A DNA stretch of 64,000 nucleotides from Flavobacterium limnosediminis JC2902 (GCF_000498535.1 NZ_AVGG01000007.1:310001-374000), one strand, 5' to 3'; counted from the stretch's first letter, positions 9,092 through 18,882 are shown. Program-made: numbers and translations. The notes: generated from the letters alone by a model not told the origin.

Positions 9092-9240
9092 CCTCGTTGC
9101 AGAATGTCTTTCTGTTTTTACAAGAAGTTCTGTTGAGCAACGAGGTCGGGCTTTCGGCTCTATCTTTTACTCCGTTACACTCCGCAAAAGGATGCTGCCT
9201 CTATCCCTAACGCAAAAAGGCTATACGAAGAAATAACGTT
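9092..9240. repeat. Intergenic repeat-like element with inverted ends
   Basis: The 387-base gap between the cytochrome gene and the next start holds a perfect nine-base inverted repeat (CCTCGTTGC at 9092-9100, GCAACGAGG at 9137-9145), followed by a GC-richer block (GGGCTTTCGGCTC, then TACTCCGTTACACTCCGC) of the kind seen repeatedly between genes in flavobacterial genomes. No open frame is convincing. That it is a dispersed repeat is recollection, not shown here. Confidence 0.4.
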
Positions 9241-9399
9241 CTTATATTGAACTCGTTTTCAGCATCTTCTTCTTTTTATATGACATCCTGACACAAGTTC
9301 CGGATGAAGCTGTGAAAAACGGAACCCGTTTCAGTACTTCCCGTTTTAAATCCCACCTTACACACAGTCTTTTTGTCAAAATTATTCTGTAATTCCTTT

Positions 9400-9407
9400 T
9401 ACCTTTG
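9400..9407 (+). promoter_or_regulatory. Candidate -7 element (TACCTTTG) giving a near-leaderless transcript
   Basis: TACCTTTG ends only four bases before the ATG at 9412. A TTTTG at 9371-9375 could be the -33 element, with 24 bases between, slightly long. If used, transcription would begin at or next to the start codon. Confidence 0.5.
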
Positions 9408-9411
9408 TACC

Positions 9412-10407
9412 ATGGATTCACTCACCCAAATAGTATTAGGTATTGCCGTAGCCGAAGTATGTGCCGGAAAAAAACTTCAAAACCGTGGATTTGTTTATGG
9501 CGCCATATTGGGCACTATCCCCGATTTGGATGTGGTCGTGGGTAAATTCCTCAATCCCTTAGACGCCATGATGATTCACCGTGGAATGAGTCACTCCTTA
9601 CTGTTTATTTTGTTTCTTTCCCCAATATTGGGATGGCTGATCGCTCGGATCGAAAAGCGACGGATATCCTTTAAAACAGCTTCCCGGATGGCCTTTTGGT
9701 GCCTGATCACGCACCCATTACTGGATATGTGCACCACCTGGGGCACCCAAATACTGTGGCCGCTGCCCTACCGCTATTCCCTGAACAGCATCTTTGTAAT
9801 TGACCCGCTCTATACTATACCGTTCATGGTTTTTTTAATCATGGTTTGGCGTACCAAAAACAATGAACTTCGAACTAAATATACTCGCAGATGCTTGTTT
9901 CTCAGCACGGGATATTTGTTGCTGGCATTCGGCATCAAATTGTATGCGCTTCACAAATTCGAAAAGGCTTTGGCAACGCAAAACATTACTTATAATGAAA
10001 TTATGGTGAAACCATCGGCTTTTAACCTTATCCTTTGGAACGCCAATGTAGCCACCAAAGAAGGATATCTTTTGGGTGATTATTCACTTTTCGACACACA
10101 ACCTGTAGCATTTACCAACTATCCTAAAAACACCGCTTTGGAGGTTTCCTTAAAAGATAATGCCGACTTTAAAAAGCTACAGGTCATCAGCGAAGGCTGG
10201 TACCTTGTGACTCAAAACAAAGAAAAGGTATACTTTAACGACCTTCGTTTCGGACTTTTGAACGACAATCCGGACGATTTACAGTTTGCCTTCAGTTATC
10301 AGTTTGTCGATTCTCCGCAAGGACTGAAAGCCGTTGAAGTTCCGAAATCCAAAATGGATGGTAAGGCATTGCTGAAAAGAATATTTATCAGGCTACAGGG
10401 AAATTAG
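9412..10407 (+). CDS. Membrane-bound metal-dependent hydrolase, YdjM/DUF457 family
   Basis: 332 residues from MDSLTQIVLG. The family hallmarks are present: the N-terminal DSLTQ motif, GTIPDLDVV, HRGMSHSL with the metal-binding His and Asp residues, and THPLLDMCTTWGT. Four to five membrane segments follow in the first 190 residues; the C-terminal 140 residues are soluble and beta-rich. The start at 9412 is preferred over an upstream ATG at 9373 because the DSLTQ motif begins the family and because the -7 element overlaps the upstream extension. The biochemical reaction of the family is unclear. Confidence 0.85.
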   Translation: MDSLTQIVLGIAVAEVCAGKKLQNRGFVYGAILGTIPDLDVVVGKFLNPLDAMMIHRGMSHSLLFILFLSPILGWLIARIEKRRISFKTASRMAFWCLITHPLLDMCTTWGTQILWPLPYRYSLNSIFVIDPLYTIPFMVFLIMVWRTKNNELRTKYTRRCLFLSTGYLLLAFGIKLYALHKFEKALATQNITYNEIMVKPSAFNLILWNANVATKEGYLLGDYSLFDTQPVAFTNYPKNTALEVSLKDNADFKKLQVISEGWYLVTQNKEKVYFNDLRFGLLNDNPDDLQFAFSYQFVDSPQGLKAVEVPKSKMDGKALLKRIFIRLQGN

Positions 10408-10587
10408 CCTTTCCATTACGCAAATCGTTTTAAGTCATTATTCAAAGACACAGTTCTCAACGAATTCCAAAAAGAACAAAACTTGTAAGATTTTTTTATT
10501 ATTGTTCAGGTTTCCTTATCCGAATCACTTCCTCAAACGATTCAATTCAGACTGAGTTGAAATAACTCTCAGCAGTTAATTCAACCA

Positions 10588-10616
10588 TTGTGCTCTGAAA
10601 AAAACATTTATTTTTG
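10588..10616 (+). promoter_or_regulatory. Promoter of the PAS histidine kinase gene
   Basis: TTG at 10588-10590 and TATTTTTG at 10609-10616 are separated by 18 bases, a good fit to the Bacteroidota promoter. The leader to the ATG would be about 25 bases. Confidence 0.65.
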
Positions 10617-10645
10617 TAAGGACCTAACCCAAACCACAAACACTA

Positions 10646-12127
10646 ATGTCTGACGAATCCCGCAATCATAATCGTCCAACACGTGACACTCTGGAAATAT
10701 TCTTCAACACCAGTCCGGATCTTTTCTGTGTGGCATCCGTCGACGGTATCATTGAAGAACTAAACCCGGCCTGGGAAACCACATTAGGATATCCACAAAA
10801 GGATTTAATTGGAAAAAAATTCATCGATTTTGTTCATCCTGACGATATTGAAACCACACTCATTCAATTTAAAAAACAATTAAAAAGTAAAGAAATAATT
10901 AATTTCGTTTATCGCTATAAAACAATTGACGGTGATTATAAATGGCTGGAATGGAAAGGAAAAATCAATCCGACAGATAACCGAATTTACGCCATAGCGA
11001 GAGACATTACCATTGAAAAACAACTGGAATCAGAATTATACCAAAGCGAAGAAAACTATAGAACGCTGACAGAAAGTTCTAATGATTTAATCATGCGTTT
11101 TGACAGGAAATACAGGCACTTATACGCAAATCATGCAACTATTCCATATTTTGGAATGCCGCCGGAAACCTTCATTGGAAAAACACATGAGGATCTCGGA
11201 TTTCCTGAAGCCGAATACGCCTATTGGGACGCAAAGATAGAAGAGGTCTTCGCTAGCGGTAAAGAACTTAAAGAAGTTGTGGCAATTAAAGGAGGTGAAA
11301 CCCATGTTGACTGGAGTCTGATTCCCGAATTTGACAACGAAGGAAAGGTAATCTCCGTTTTAAGTTACTCCCGCGACATCACTGAAATTATCAGGGTTCA
11401 ACAGGCATTGAAGGAAAATGAAAATAATCTGAAACTGATCAATGCCGAAAAAGATAAGTTCTTTTCCATCATTGCCCACGATTTACGCAGTCCGTTTAAT
11501 GGTTTTCTTGGATTAACCGACTTGCTTCTGACCGACATGCAGTCAATGAGTATTGAGGAAATTAAACATTTTATCTCCCTGATGAATACATCAGCACGAA
11601 ATCTCTTCTCATTGCTTGAAAACCTTTTAGAATGGGCCCAAATGCAAAATGGCGCGGTAAAATTCCATCCTGCAAAGATCAATCTCAATGAGCAAATTTC
11701 ATTCATCCTCGATACTATGGAAGAATCATTTAAGGCAAAAAACCTCAATGTAAGTACAAATCTTTCTGATATAAAGGAGATTATGGCCGACAAACACATG
11801 CTGAATGCTATTTTCAGAAATCTGATTTCAAATGCATATAAATTCACTCCCCGTGGCGGAAGCATTGAAATTACATCAGAGATTGGTCCGGAAAAAACCA
11901 TTCAAATAACCGTAAAGGACAGTGGGATCGGTATGAATGAAAAAATGTTGCAAAACCTGTTCTCGCTGTCTGAGAAAACAAACAGAAAGGGAACGGAATC
12001 GGAATACAGTTCCGGTCTCGGATTGTTACTGGTAAACGAATACGTTGACAAACACAACGGAAAGATAAGTGTATCGAGTCAGGAAGGGCAAGGAAGCACA
12101 TTTACGATTTCTCTTCCCTTACATTAG
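10646..12127 (+). CDS. PAS-domain sensor histidine kinase
   Basis: 493 residues without membrane segments, hence a cytoplasmic sensor. Two PAS domains (about 14-125 and 135-250, each ending in an ARDITIE/SRDITE PAC motif) are followed by a HisKA domain with the phosphoacceptor in SIIAHDLRSP (H278) and an HATPase_c domain with the N box (FRNLISNAYKF), G1 (DSGIGM) and G2 (SGLGLLLVNEYV). No receiver or regulator gene is next to it, so it is an orphan kinase. The ligand of the PAS domains is unknown. Confidence 0.9.
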   Translation: MSDESRNHNRPTRDTLEIFFNTSPDLFCVASVDGIIEELNPAWETTLGYPQKDLIGKKFIDFVHPDDIETTLIQFKKQLKSKEIINFVYRYKTIDGDYKWLEWKGKINPTDNRIYAIARDITIEKQLESELYQSEENYRTLTESSNDLIMRFDRKYRHLYANHATIPYFGMPPETFIGKTHEDLGFPEAEYAYWDAKIEEVFASGKELKEVVAIKGGETHVDWSLIPEFDNEGKVISVLSYSRDITEIIRVQQALKENENNLKLINAEKDKFFSIIAHDLRSPFNGFLGLTDLLLTDMQSMSIEEIKHFISLMNTSARNLFSLLENLLEWAQMQNGAVKFHPAKINLNEQISFILDTMEESFKAKNLNVSTNLSDIKEIMADKHMLNAIFRNLISNAYKFTPRGGSIEITSEIGPEKTIQITVKDSGIGMNEKMLQNLFSLSEKTNRKGTESEYSSGLGLLLVNEYVDKHNGKISVSSQEGQGSTFTISLPLH

Positions 12128-12298
12128 AACTTCATGTAAAAAATAGGATAAACTGATTATCCTCATTTCATTTTACAAAGAAAGTGATACCAATATTATC
12201 GAAACTGTAAACATTGGCAAACAACAATACTTACATAATCGTTTTGAAGGAAAAATTGTTATCTTTAGTTCGGCTAATCATACCAGAAACAGTAACAC

Positions 12299-13435
12299 AT
12301 GAAAAAACACCACACGATTATCATTGCAGGAGCCGGTGGCATTGCCGAAGCGGTAGGTTTATTATTGATGGAATGGAGTGAGGTTCATCCCACCATTTTC
12401 ATCGGAGACCGCATACAGGGCAAAGCCGAAAAAGTAGCCCAATGGATTACCGAAGGTGCCACAAAACCATGTTCTGTGCAGGGTTTTTACCTACCTGAAA
12501 ATGGCATTACCGATGAAATGAAAGCCCTGTTTGATGAAGGTGATATTATCCTGGACTGCCTACCCGGTAGTCAGAGCCTCAGAATAGCACAGTTTGCCAA
12601 AGATTTCCATATGCATTATGCCAATTTAACAGAATATGTGGCAGAAACCGAAGCGATTATGGAACTGGCAAAAGATGCCAAAACAGGTTTTGTACTTCAA
12701 ACCGGTCTGGCTCCCGGCTACATTGATTTACTTGCACATGGGATGTTCCAACAATTTTGCAATGACTTCCGTGTAGAAAAAGCCGACAAACTTGAATTTA
12801 AAGTCGGGGCCCTTACCAATCATGCTGTCGCTCCTCATTTTTACGGCTTTACGTGGAGTCCCGTGGGTGTGGCTACCGAGTACCTGAAAGATGCCATTGC
12901 GCTTCGGGATTACAAAAAAGCGACTCTTCCTTCCTTATCGGAAAGAGCCACCATTATCATTGACGGAATCACTTATGAAGAAGACCTGACTTCAGGAGGT
13001 GCTGCCGATTTACCCGATGCCTTATCCGGAAAAGTGCGTTCGCTTGACTACAAAACCCTGCGTCATCCGGGACATTATGCTTGGGTAGAAGAACAATTGA
13101 AATCTTTAAACAATTCAGAGGATGCCATTAAAGGTTTACAGGAAAAAATGGAAACCATAATTCCGCACATCGAAGACGATCAGATTGTTTTGTATGCTGC
13201 AGTAGAAGGCAAAGATGCCTCAGGAATCTTACGCCGAAGGGAAATTTCGAAGCGAATCTTTCCCCAAAAAGTCGGAAATCATCAGCTAAGAGCCATTCAA
13301 ACTACCACAGCAGCACCTTTAGCACAGGCCGCTCAACTTTTGTTGGAGAATTCCCTCAGTGGAGCAATCCTGCAAAGCCAGATTGATCCTGCAGCATTTC
13401 TGAATGGAAATTATATTGTTCGCGTTTACGCGTAG
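12299..13435 (+). CDS. Saccharopine dehydrogenase-like NAD(P)-dependent enzyme
   Basis: 378 residues. The Rossmann dinucleotide motif GAGGIAEAVG is at residues 11-20, and the later GLAPGYIDLLAHGM and FTWSPVGVATEYL segments match the C-terminal domain of saccharopine dehydrogenase or reductase proteins. Such enzymes act on lysine-linked amino acids or, in related families, on carboxynorspermidine; the substrate cannot be fixed here. The gene stands alone with an A-rich leader containing TATCTTTA near 12260. Confidence 0.82.
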   Translation: MKKHHTIIIAGAGGIAEAVGLLLMEWSEVHPTIFIGDRIQGKAEKVAQWITEGATKPCSVQGFYLPENGITDEMKALFDEGDIILDCLPGSQSLRIAQFAKDFHMHYANLTEYVAETEAIMELAKDAKTGFVLQTGLAPGYIDLLAHGMFQQFCNDFRVEKADKLEFKVGALTNHAVAPHFYGFTWSPVGVATEYLKDAIALRDYKKATLPSLSERATIIIDGITYEEDLTSGGAADLPDALSGKVRSLDYKTLRHPGHYAWVEEQLKSLNNSEDAIKGLQEKMETIIPHIEDDQIVLYAAVEGKDASGILRRREISKRIFPQKVGNHQLRAIQTTTAAPLAQAAQLLLENSLSGAILQSQIDPAAFLNGNYIVRVYA

Positions 13436-13456
13436 AGACGGGTTTGAAACCCGTCT
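13436..13456. terminator. Perfect hairpin after the saccharopine dehydrogenase gene
   Basis: A 21-base palindrome (AGACGGGTTT, G, AAACCCGTCT) begins directly after the stop, and its right half recurs once more (AAACCCGTCT at 13464-13473). There is no T run, so it may be a folded 3' end between convergent genes and not a classic terminator. Confidence 0.5.
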
Positions 13457-13498
13457 GTAGCAAACCCGTCTGTATAATTTGCAGCAATCAAAATCAGA

Positions 13499-15319
13499 TC
13501 AGGCATCCACGAAATACATTTTCATCATGCCTTTATTTTTCACCTCGATTTCGCCTCGAAAAGTGCAGTGAAAATGCTCTTTAATGAGCTGATAGGTGTT
13601 TTCCGAAATGTTGATGCGGCCCGGCTCGGAATTCGATTCCATACGAGAGGCAATGTTTACGGTGTCCCCCCAAATGTCGTAGGCAAATTTTTTGGTACCC
13701 ACTACCCCAGCCACGACTGGTCCCGAGTGGATACCTATTCGTATTTGATAAGGTGTATGCAAAAACAGTTCGGTAGTCTGGGCTTTTTTTACAAAAGCGG
13801 CTATTTCCTGAGCGGCTAAAAGCATCTTATTGGCATGATCTGACGTGGGAAACGGAAGCCCTGCAGCACACATGTAGCTGTCACCAACCGTTTTGATTTT
13901 TTCCAGGTTGTATTTTTCAATGATTTCATCAAACTTGGAGAAATAGTAATCGACACTTTCCACGAGTTTTTCGGGGGTTAAATTCTCGGCATATTGCGTA
14001 AAGTCTTTAAAATCGGTAAACAATACCGAAACCGAATCGAATTTCTTAGCCTGTACTTTACCGTTTTGTTTTAATTCATGAGCCGTTTCTTCCGGAAGAA
14101 TGTTGAGCAATAAAGTATCCGAACGTTGCTTCTCGGCTTCAATAATCAAATTGGTTTTTTTAATAAACCGGTAGCGTCTGTACAAACCGATAGCCAATAA
14201 TACAATTAAAAAGGTGGCCAGGGTTGTTGAACCGGCAATTAGCTGCTGATTCCTTTTTTGCTCGTGAAGCAAATCTACTTCGGTTTGTTTTTGGGAGATT
14301 TCATAATTGGTTCTCAAATCGGCCATTTGCTGTACCGTTTTAAGGTTGGTTACACTGTCCCTATAGAGAATGTAGTTTTTGTAGTGATGATAGGATGCCG
14401 ACAACTTCCCTGATTTCTCAAAGAGTTCCGAAAGTTTTAAATTGGAATTACTGATTTGATCTTTAAGTTGATGTTTTTGAGCCAACTCCAGACTTCTTTT
14501 TGCAAATTCCAGTGCTTTGGGTATTTCATTTTTTTTCAGATAAATATCCGACATATAGGTCAGATAGTCCGAAATAGCATAATAATCTTCCTGTTCCTCC
14601 AGCATTGCAATGGATTGCTTAATATACTCCAGCGCCAGATTATCTTTTCCTTGTTTGGCAAAAATCATTCCCATATTCCCTAAGGTATAGGCTTCTCCGG
14701 AAGCGTATTTTGCTTTTTTAAAGAGGATACCGGCTTCTTTGAATCGCTCTAAAGCCGCTTTAAATTTGTTGTTTTTGGTGTACTCCTCACCGGCATTCAA
14801 CAAGGTAGTTGCTAATGAGATGGTATCGTCGGTTTTACGTAAAATTTGGGCCGCTTGATTATAGTAGGATTCCGCATTAGCGGAGTTTCCCATAACCGAG
14901 TAGACATCGGCAATGGCCGAAATCGAAAGTCCTTCGAGAATGGGATGTTGGGCTTTTTGTGCGGCTTCCCTACTTTTGAAAAAAGCGGCAAGTGCCTGTT
15001 TCAGATTTCCGGCTACCCTGTTTTTATTCCCTTTTTGATAATAACCCCTGCTCAGATACAGGTAATTCTTTTCAGATTTAGCCAGTGCGATAAGCTCATC
15101 CGCATATTTCAGAGACTGCTCCAGATTAGTCACTTCGTTGAAAGACAGGTTCCGGAGCAGTTCTAATTTTTCGGGAGTGGACAGGTTGTTCCTCTTGTAA
15201 ATTAGTAAAAGACTATCGGCTACTTTTTGATTTTGAGAGAACAAACTGAAAATCGGGCACACCAAAAAAAAGAAGAATAAAAAGCCTCTACTGCAATATT
15301 TCAAGGCGTTTGCATTCAT
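13499..15319 (-). CDS. TPR-repeat membrane adenylate cyclase (class III)
   Basis: 606 residues: a signal-like hydrophobic N-terminus (about 8-28), a row of tetratricopeptide repeats (about 60-330), one membrane segment (about 347-367, STTLATFLIVLLAIGLY) and a class III cyclase domain to the end. Metal aspartates sit in SVLFTDFKDFT and KTVGDSYM. The substrate-selecting residues are the lysine in EKIKTVGD and the aspartate in AYDIWGDTVN, the adenylate-type pair, and the transition-state RMESNSEPGR region is present. It should make cAMP in response to something sensed by the TPR part. Its start overlaps the stop of the upstream gene by one base (TAATG). Confidence 0.88.
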   Translation of the reverse strand: MNANALKYCSRGFLFFFFLVCPIFSLFSQNQKVADSLLLIYKRNNLSTPEKLELLRNLSFNEVTNLEQSLKYADELIALAKSEKNYLYLSRGYYQKGNKNRVAGNLKQALAAFFKSREAAQKAQHPILEGLSISAIADVYSVMGNSANAESYYNQAAQILRKTDDTISLATTLLNAGEEYTKNNKFKAALERFKEAGILFKKAKYASGEAYTLGNMGMIFAKQGKDNLALEYIKQSIAMLEEQEDYYAISDYLTYMSDIYLKKNEIPKALEFAKRSLELAQKHQLKDQISNSNLKLSELFEKSGKLSASYHHYKNYILYRDSVTNLKTVQQMADLRTNYEISQKQTEVDLLHEQKRNQQLIAGSTTLATFLIVLLAIGLYRRYRFIKKTNLIIEAEKQRSDTLLLNILPEETAHELKQNGKVQAKKFDSVSVLFTDFKDFTQYAENLTPEKLVESVDYYFSKFDEIIEKYNLEKIKTVGDSYMCAAGLPFPTSDHANKMLLAAQEIAAFVKKAQTTELFLHTPYQIRIGIHSGPVVAGVVGTKKFAYDIWGDTVNIASRMESNSEPGRINISENTYQLIKEHFHCTFRGEIEVKNKGMMKMYFVDA

Positions 15320-15771
15320 TACGGATTGGCGGCTAATTTAGGATCGATATGGAACGGTTTTGAATCCCCTTGCTGATTGTATACACTGAAGTTGATGGTG
15401 TACTCGTCTATTTTTCCGTTCAGTAGGCTGTCGTTTTTAACCTTAGCTGTTGCGTTTCCCGATCTTCCCCCCGAACCATTTATGGTTGTAACGGTAAAAA
15501 AATCAACATCGTTAGGATCTGAAGACTCCGGTTCGTAAACAATACTGTCTATGGCAACCGAATAACCGTTGTCACTTGTATAACCTTTCCATTTCACATC
15601 GTTGTCGAGGTAAACCTGTGAGGTAAAATCTTCAATTTTTCCGGTAGGAGAATTTCCGCTGTTGTCGTCGGAAATTGAACATTCTGCATCTACCTGATCC
15701 TGACTTGGATTACTCAATCCAAATAACGTTGCAGCATCTACTGTTAACGTAATTTCTACTTTTTTGCCCAT
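15319..15771 (-). CDS. Uncharacterised small beta-rich protein coupled to the cyclase
   Basis: 150 residues, acidic, no signal peptide or membrane segment. Predicted to be mostly beta strand with many N, S, D and G turns; it begins MGKKVEITLTVDAATLFGL and ends FHIDPKLAANP. The shape slightly recalls AidA/PixA-type inclusion body proteins, but I do not recognise a family with confidence. The overlapping TAATG with the adenylate cyclase gene strongly indicates that both are translated from one mRNA, so a functional link to the cyclase is inferred. Confidence 0.7.
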   Translation of the reverse strand: MGKKVEITLTVDAATLFGLSNPSQDQVDAECSISDDNSGNSPTGKIEDFTSQVYLDNDVKWKGYTSDNGYSVAIDSIVYEPESSDPNDVDFFTVTTINGSGGRSGNATAKVKNDSLLNGKIDEYTINFSVYNQQGDSKPFHIDPKLAANP

Positions 15772-16056
15772 TGCTTTGTGATTTTAAATTACTAAAAGTT
15801 GTATGAAATTCACCAAAAAGCACAATAGGTTGTAATTAAGGGACTTAAATCAAAAGAATATCAAATATAAGCCTTTTTTTAATACTACTAAACGTATTAA
15901 ATAGAATCTCGTTTAAAGTAAGAATTCTAAGGACAGGCGTGTAAAACAATGCAATTAACAGACAAATAAAGCACTTATATCGTTATTTAACAGATAATTA
16001 ATTCTTACAACTTAATAATCAGTAAATTTAAAATCAGCAAACCAAAAATACTGTTT

Positions 16057-16944
16057 ATGAATGCTTATCACAATACCATTAACTGGAAAGAAATACTGCA
16101 TTTTAAAAACATTTTTTTAAACCTTATGGGGGTGGCTTTTATAACCTTGGCGTTAAAAGGGTTCATGATACCCAACAAGTTTTTGGATGGCGGTATCATC
16201 GGTGTTTCCATCCTAATCCATAAAATTACGTATTTCCCTTTTGGTGTATTGGTGGTGCTTTTAAACATCCCTTTTATATTTTTAGGTCGTCGAATGCTAG
16301 GTAAAACCTTTGCTGTACAAAGTTTTTTAACCGTACTATTAATAGCCATCAGTATTAATTTTGTTCATATTGAAGCCGTTACTTCCGATAAATTATTGAT
16401 TGCCTTATTTGGTGGCTGTTTGATTGGCATCGGGATGGGGCTTTGCATACGAAGTGGTTCCACAGCTGATGGCATCGAAATTCTTGCCTTGCTCACCACC
16501 CGTAAAATCGGACTTAACGTTTCGGAAGTCATTTTTGGCCTGAACACCCTTATATTTCTGGCGGCCGCCATAGCCTTTGGCATTTCCACGGCTTTGTATT
16601 CGATTGTAACTTATTTCGCGGCAATTAAATCGCTGGATTACATTGTACATGGCTTGGAACAATATACTTCCCTGCACATCATTTCTTCTGAAAGCGATAA
16701 AATAAAATCATTGATTGTAAAAAAGTTTGGAAAAGGAATTACCATCATCAAAGGCGAGCGTGGTTATTTGCCGGATACTTTCGAAGTAAGGCATAATTGT
16801 GATATCGTCGTAACGGTAGTCACACGACTCGAACTCCTTCGAATTAAAAACGAAATCGGCGAAGTTGATCCCAATGCCTTTATGTACATTCAATACATTA
16901 AAGAAGCCAGCGGAGGCATCTTACGGAACAAGACAAAACATTAA
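16057..16944 (+). CDS. YitT family membrane protein
   Basis: 295 residues: five to six membrane segments in the first 190 residues with the family motifs KFLDGGIIGVSIL, GIGMGLCIRSGSTADGIEI and SLDYIVHGLEQY, and a C-terminal soluble DUF2179 domain (about 200-290, with GERGYLPDTFEVRHNCDIV). The function of YitT proteins is unknown; a transporter role is often suggested. The preceding 285 bases (15772-16056) contain no gene that I can support. Confidence 0.9.
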   Translation: MNAYHNTINWKEILHFKNIFLNLMGVAFITLALKGFMIPNKFLDGGIIGVSILIHKITYFPFGVLVVLLNIPFIFLGRRMLGKTFAVQSFLTVLLIAISINFVHIEAVTSDKLLIALFGGCLIGIGMGLCIRSGSTADGIEILALLTTRKIGLNVSEVIFGLNTLIFLAAAIAFGISTALYSIVTYFAAIKSLDYIVHGLEQYTSLHIISSESDKIKSLIVKKFGKGITIIKGERGYLPDTFEVRHNCDIVVTVVTRLELLRIKNEIGEVDPNAFMYIQYIKEASGGILRNKTKH

Positions 16945-16963
16945 CCAAGGGAAAATAAGAAAA

Positions 16964-18568
16964 TCATCCCTTCAACAAATTAATACTAACCGTTGCGTAC
17001 TCCGTATTCGGGAATTTCCTGAAGTATTGAGGATCGGGTTTTAAGCCGGATTCACCAGCTATTTTATGAAGAACATCTATTTCAACAATATACTGATCTG
17101 AGAAACCATGAGTAGCATCATAGGCAGTAGCAGCAGTTTTACCGAGATTGGCAGCCGTAAGCTCTGGCGCAATGGTATGCAATTCGATAATGAGCAAGCC
17201 AAACTTGTGCACATAAGGAGCCCATTTGTTAAAATGATCCAGTAGATTATCTTCCACATCATTATTACTGATACGTTTACCCCGATGTGCAAAGGCTCCA
17301 GTAGAAGTGCTGACTCTGTTTTCAGTCTTGGTTGTTGGTTCTTCCCAAATGCGGTTATGATCTAAAAATGTTCTGACATTCAGCAAGTCTTTCAAATCGA
17401 TGTTATAGTTTTCCTGTAAATCCTGCGCCAGTAAATCGGGTCTTCCGATATCGCCCCAAATGACTTTTGCCCAGATATCGGCTTTAATTAAATTCGCTCT
17501 CGTAACTTTTAAAGCGGCTTGGTTATAATCGGCTCCTACCAAAAATAAGGGATGTTCATCGAGCATTTTACCGCGCAGTGTCTGGCGTTCAATCACATCA
17601 AATATATGCTCCAGAAAAGCGCCGTTGCCACATCCCATGTCTAAGATACCTTTAGGTTGTTCCTGTATGGGTTTATTGAAGATTTCGATGATAATTTCAT
17701 CAACTATTTTAAAGTAAGTCGTATGCGCTCCCCCACTGCCCCAAACGTTCATTTCCCGGTTCACATGAAGTTCGTCTTCGTTTACGGCTATATTTCGCAA
17801 CACAGACGGGTTACCAAACAGCAATTCGTCCATCACTTTAAACATCGGCAAATAGGAAACAGTTACCCCGTAGGCAGTAGCCCGTTTGGCGAAAAAAAGT
17901 CCGGTTTCAGTAAACTGATAGTTGCCGTTCTTAAGGGTAAACCAATTTAAGTGAGTAAAGAAATCGAGGATGATTTTAAAAACTTCGGGTTCTTTGTGGA
18001 ATTCTTCAGGACGGAAAGACGTTTCCATGAAGTATTTATGAAACATTCCGGTCATCCCCAAACTGACGATAATCGGTCCGACCAAATAACCTTCAATATG
18101 ATTCAGTACCTGTTCCTGTAATGCTTTTTCTTTCGGATTATCTGAAAAAGTAATTCCGAAGCGTTGCTCGTATTTCGAAAAAACAGTCTGCAATTGCGGA
18201 ATCGAGGCCGTAGCAATATGAACACTCGTAAACAAATTGGAGTTTTGAAGTAACGCAACAACGTCTTTGTACAAAGGAAAAAGTGAAAAAGCATATTCGC
18301 TTCTGTCATTGATACTAACAGTTATTTCACCAGTAGCATTGTTAACCGAATAATCCAGAAACCCTTGAGAAGCAAGTGTTCGCAGCGCAACATTAAGATA
18401 GCCTTCGTTTGCTTTGAACTGTTCCGTCAGATCTTTTAAACTGATGGTTTTGGTTGTCAGCAAAGTATCGAGCACGTTATTTTGGTATAATGAGTAGGCA
18501 ACCGGTACGGTTACAAGACCGTCTAAATGGCTGAATATGGTACTGCGTTGTTCTGGTTTTACGGTCAT
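16964..18568 (-). CDS. Class I SAM-dependent methyltransferase with N-terminal winged-helix region
   Basis: 534 residues from MTVKPEQRST; a start seven codons upstream is possible. The N-terminal 100 residues (SHLDGLVTVPVAYSLYQ, then a helix-turn-helix-like segment) resemble the dimerisation domain of O-methyltransferases, a second such segment follows at about 170-260, and the Rossmann SAM motif GILDMGCGNGAFLEH lies near residue 310. The protein is larger than usual because the N-terminal module is doubled. The methyl acceptor is unknown. Convergent with YitT, 19 bases between the stops. Confidence 0.78.
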   Translation of the reverse strand: MTVKPEQRSTIFSHLDGLVTVPVAYSLYQNNVLDTLLTTKTISLKDLTEQFKANEGYLNVALRTLASQGFLDYSVNNATGEITVSINDRSEYAFSLFPLYKDVVALLQNSNLFTSVHIATASIPQLQTVFSKYEQRFGITFSDNPKEKALQEQVLNHIEGYLVGPIIVSLGMTGMFHKYFMETSFRPEEFHKEPEVFKIILDFFTHLNWFTLKNGNYQFTETGLFFAKRATAYGVTVSYLPMFKVMDELLFGNPSVLRNIAVNEDELHVNREMNVWGSGGAHTTYFKIVDEIIIEIFNKPIQEQPKGILDMGCGNGAFLEHIFDVIERQTLRGKMLDEHPLFLVGADYNQAALKVTRANLIKADIWAKVIWGDIGRPDLLAQDLQENYNIDLKDLLNVRTFLDHNRIWEEPTTKTENRVSTSTGAFAHRGKRISNNDVEDNLLDHFNKWAPYVHKFGLLIIELHTIAPELTAANLGKTAATAYDATHGFSDQYIVEIDVLHKIAGESGLKPDPQYFRKFPNTEYATVSINLLKG

Positions 18569-18652
18569 AGTGCGTAGTGCTTTTCTCAAATTTAAGAAAA
18601 ATTAGTTAATGTGGTGTTTTTTAATTTTTTGGAATTTATACGATATGAATTT

Positions 18653-18718
18653 GCAACGCAGATGACGCGGATTTTACGGATAGCCACAGATTTCTAAATC
18701 CGTTTAAATCTGCGTTGC
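18653..18718. repeat. Palindromic intergenic element
   Basis: In the 314-base gap between two divergent starts, GCAACGCAGAT (18653-18663) pairs perfectly with ATCTGCGTTGC (18708-18718), and inside it CGGATTT pairs with AAATCCG. The motif ATCTGCGTT recurs in degraded form nearby. It looks like a dispersed palindromic repeat of Bacteroidota; no gene is seen in the gap. Confidence 0.55.
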
Positions 18719-18856
18719 TGGCATCCTTGTCATTTGCGTTCCACTTCCAAAAAAATCAACTCATAGTAATATTAATAATCTGCGACCATATGCAAAATCT
18801 GCGTTTCAATACCATGTAACAAAGGTTTTGATACCACTACATTACCAACTAATTAC

Positions 18857-18864
18857 TACTTTTG
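18857..18864 (+). promoter_or_regulatory. Candidate -7 element (TACTTTTG) for the 2H phosphoesterase gene
   Basis: TACTTTTG lies 18 bases before the ATG at 18883 and overlaps an alternative upstream start at 18862, which argues that the downstream ATG is the true one. A TTTTG at 18826-18830 is the only nearby -33 candidate, with long spacing. Confidence 0.5.
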
Positions 18865-18882
18865 ATACAGATACAAACAACT

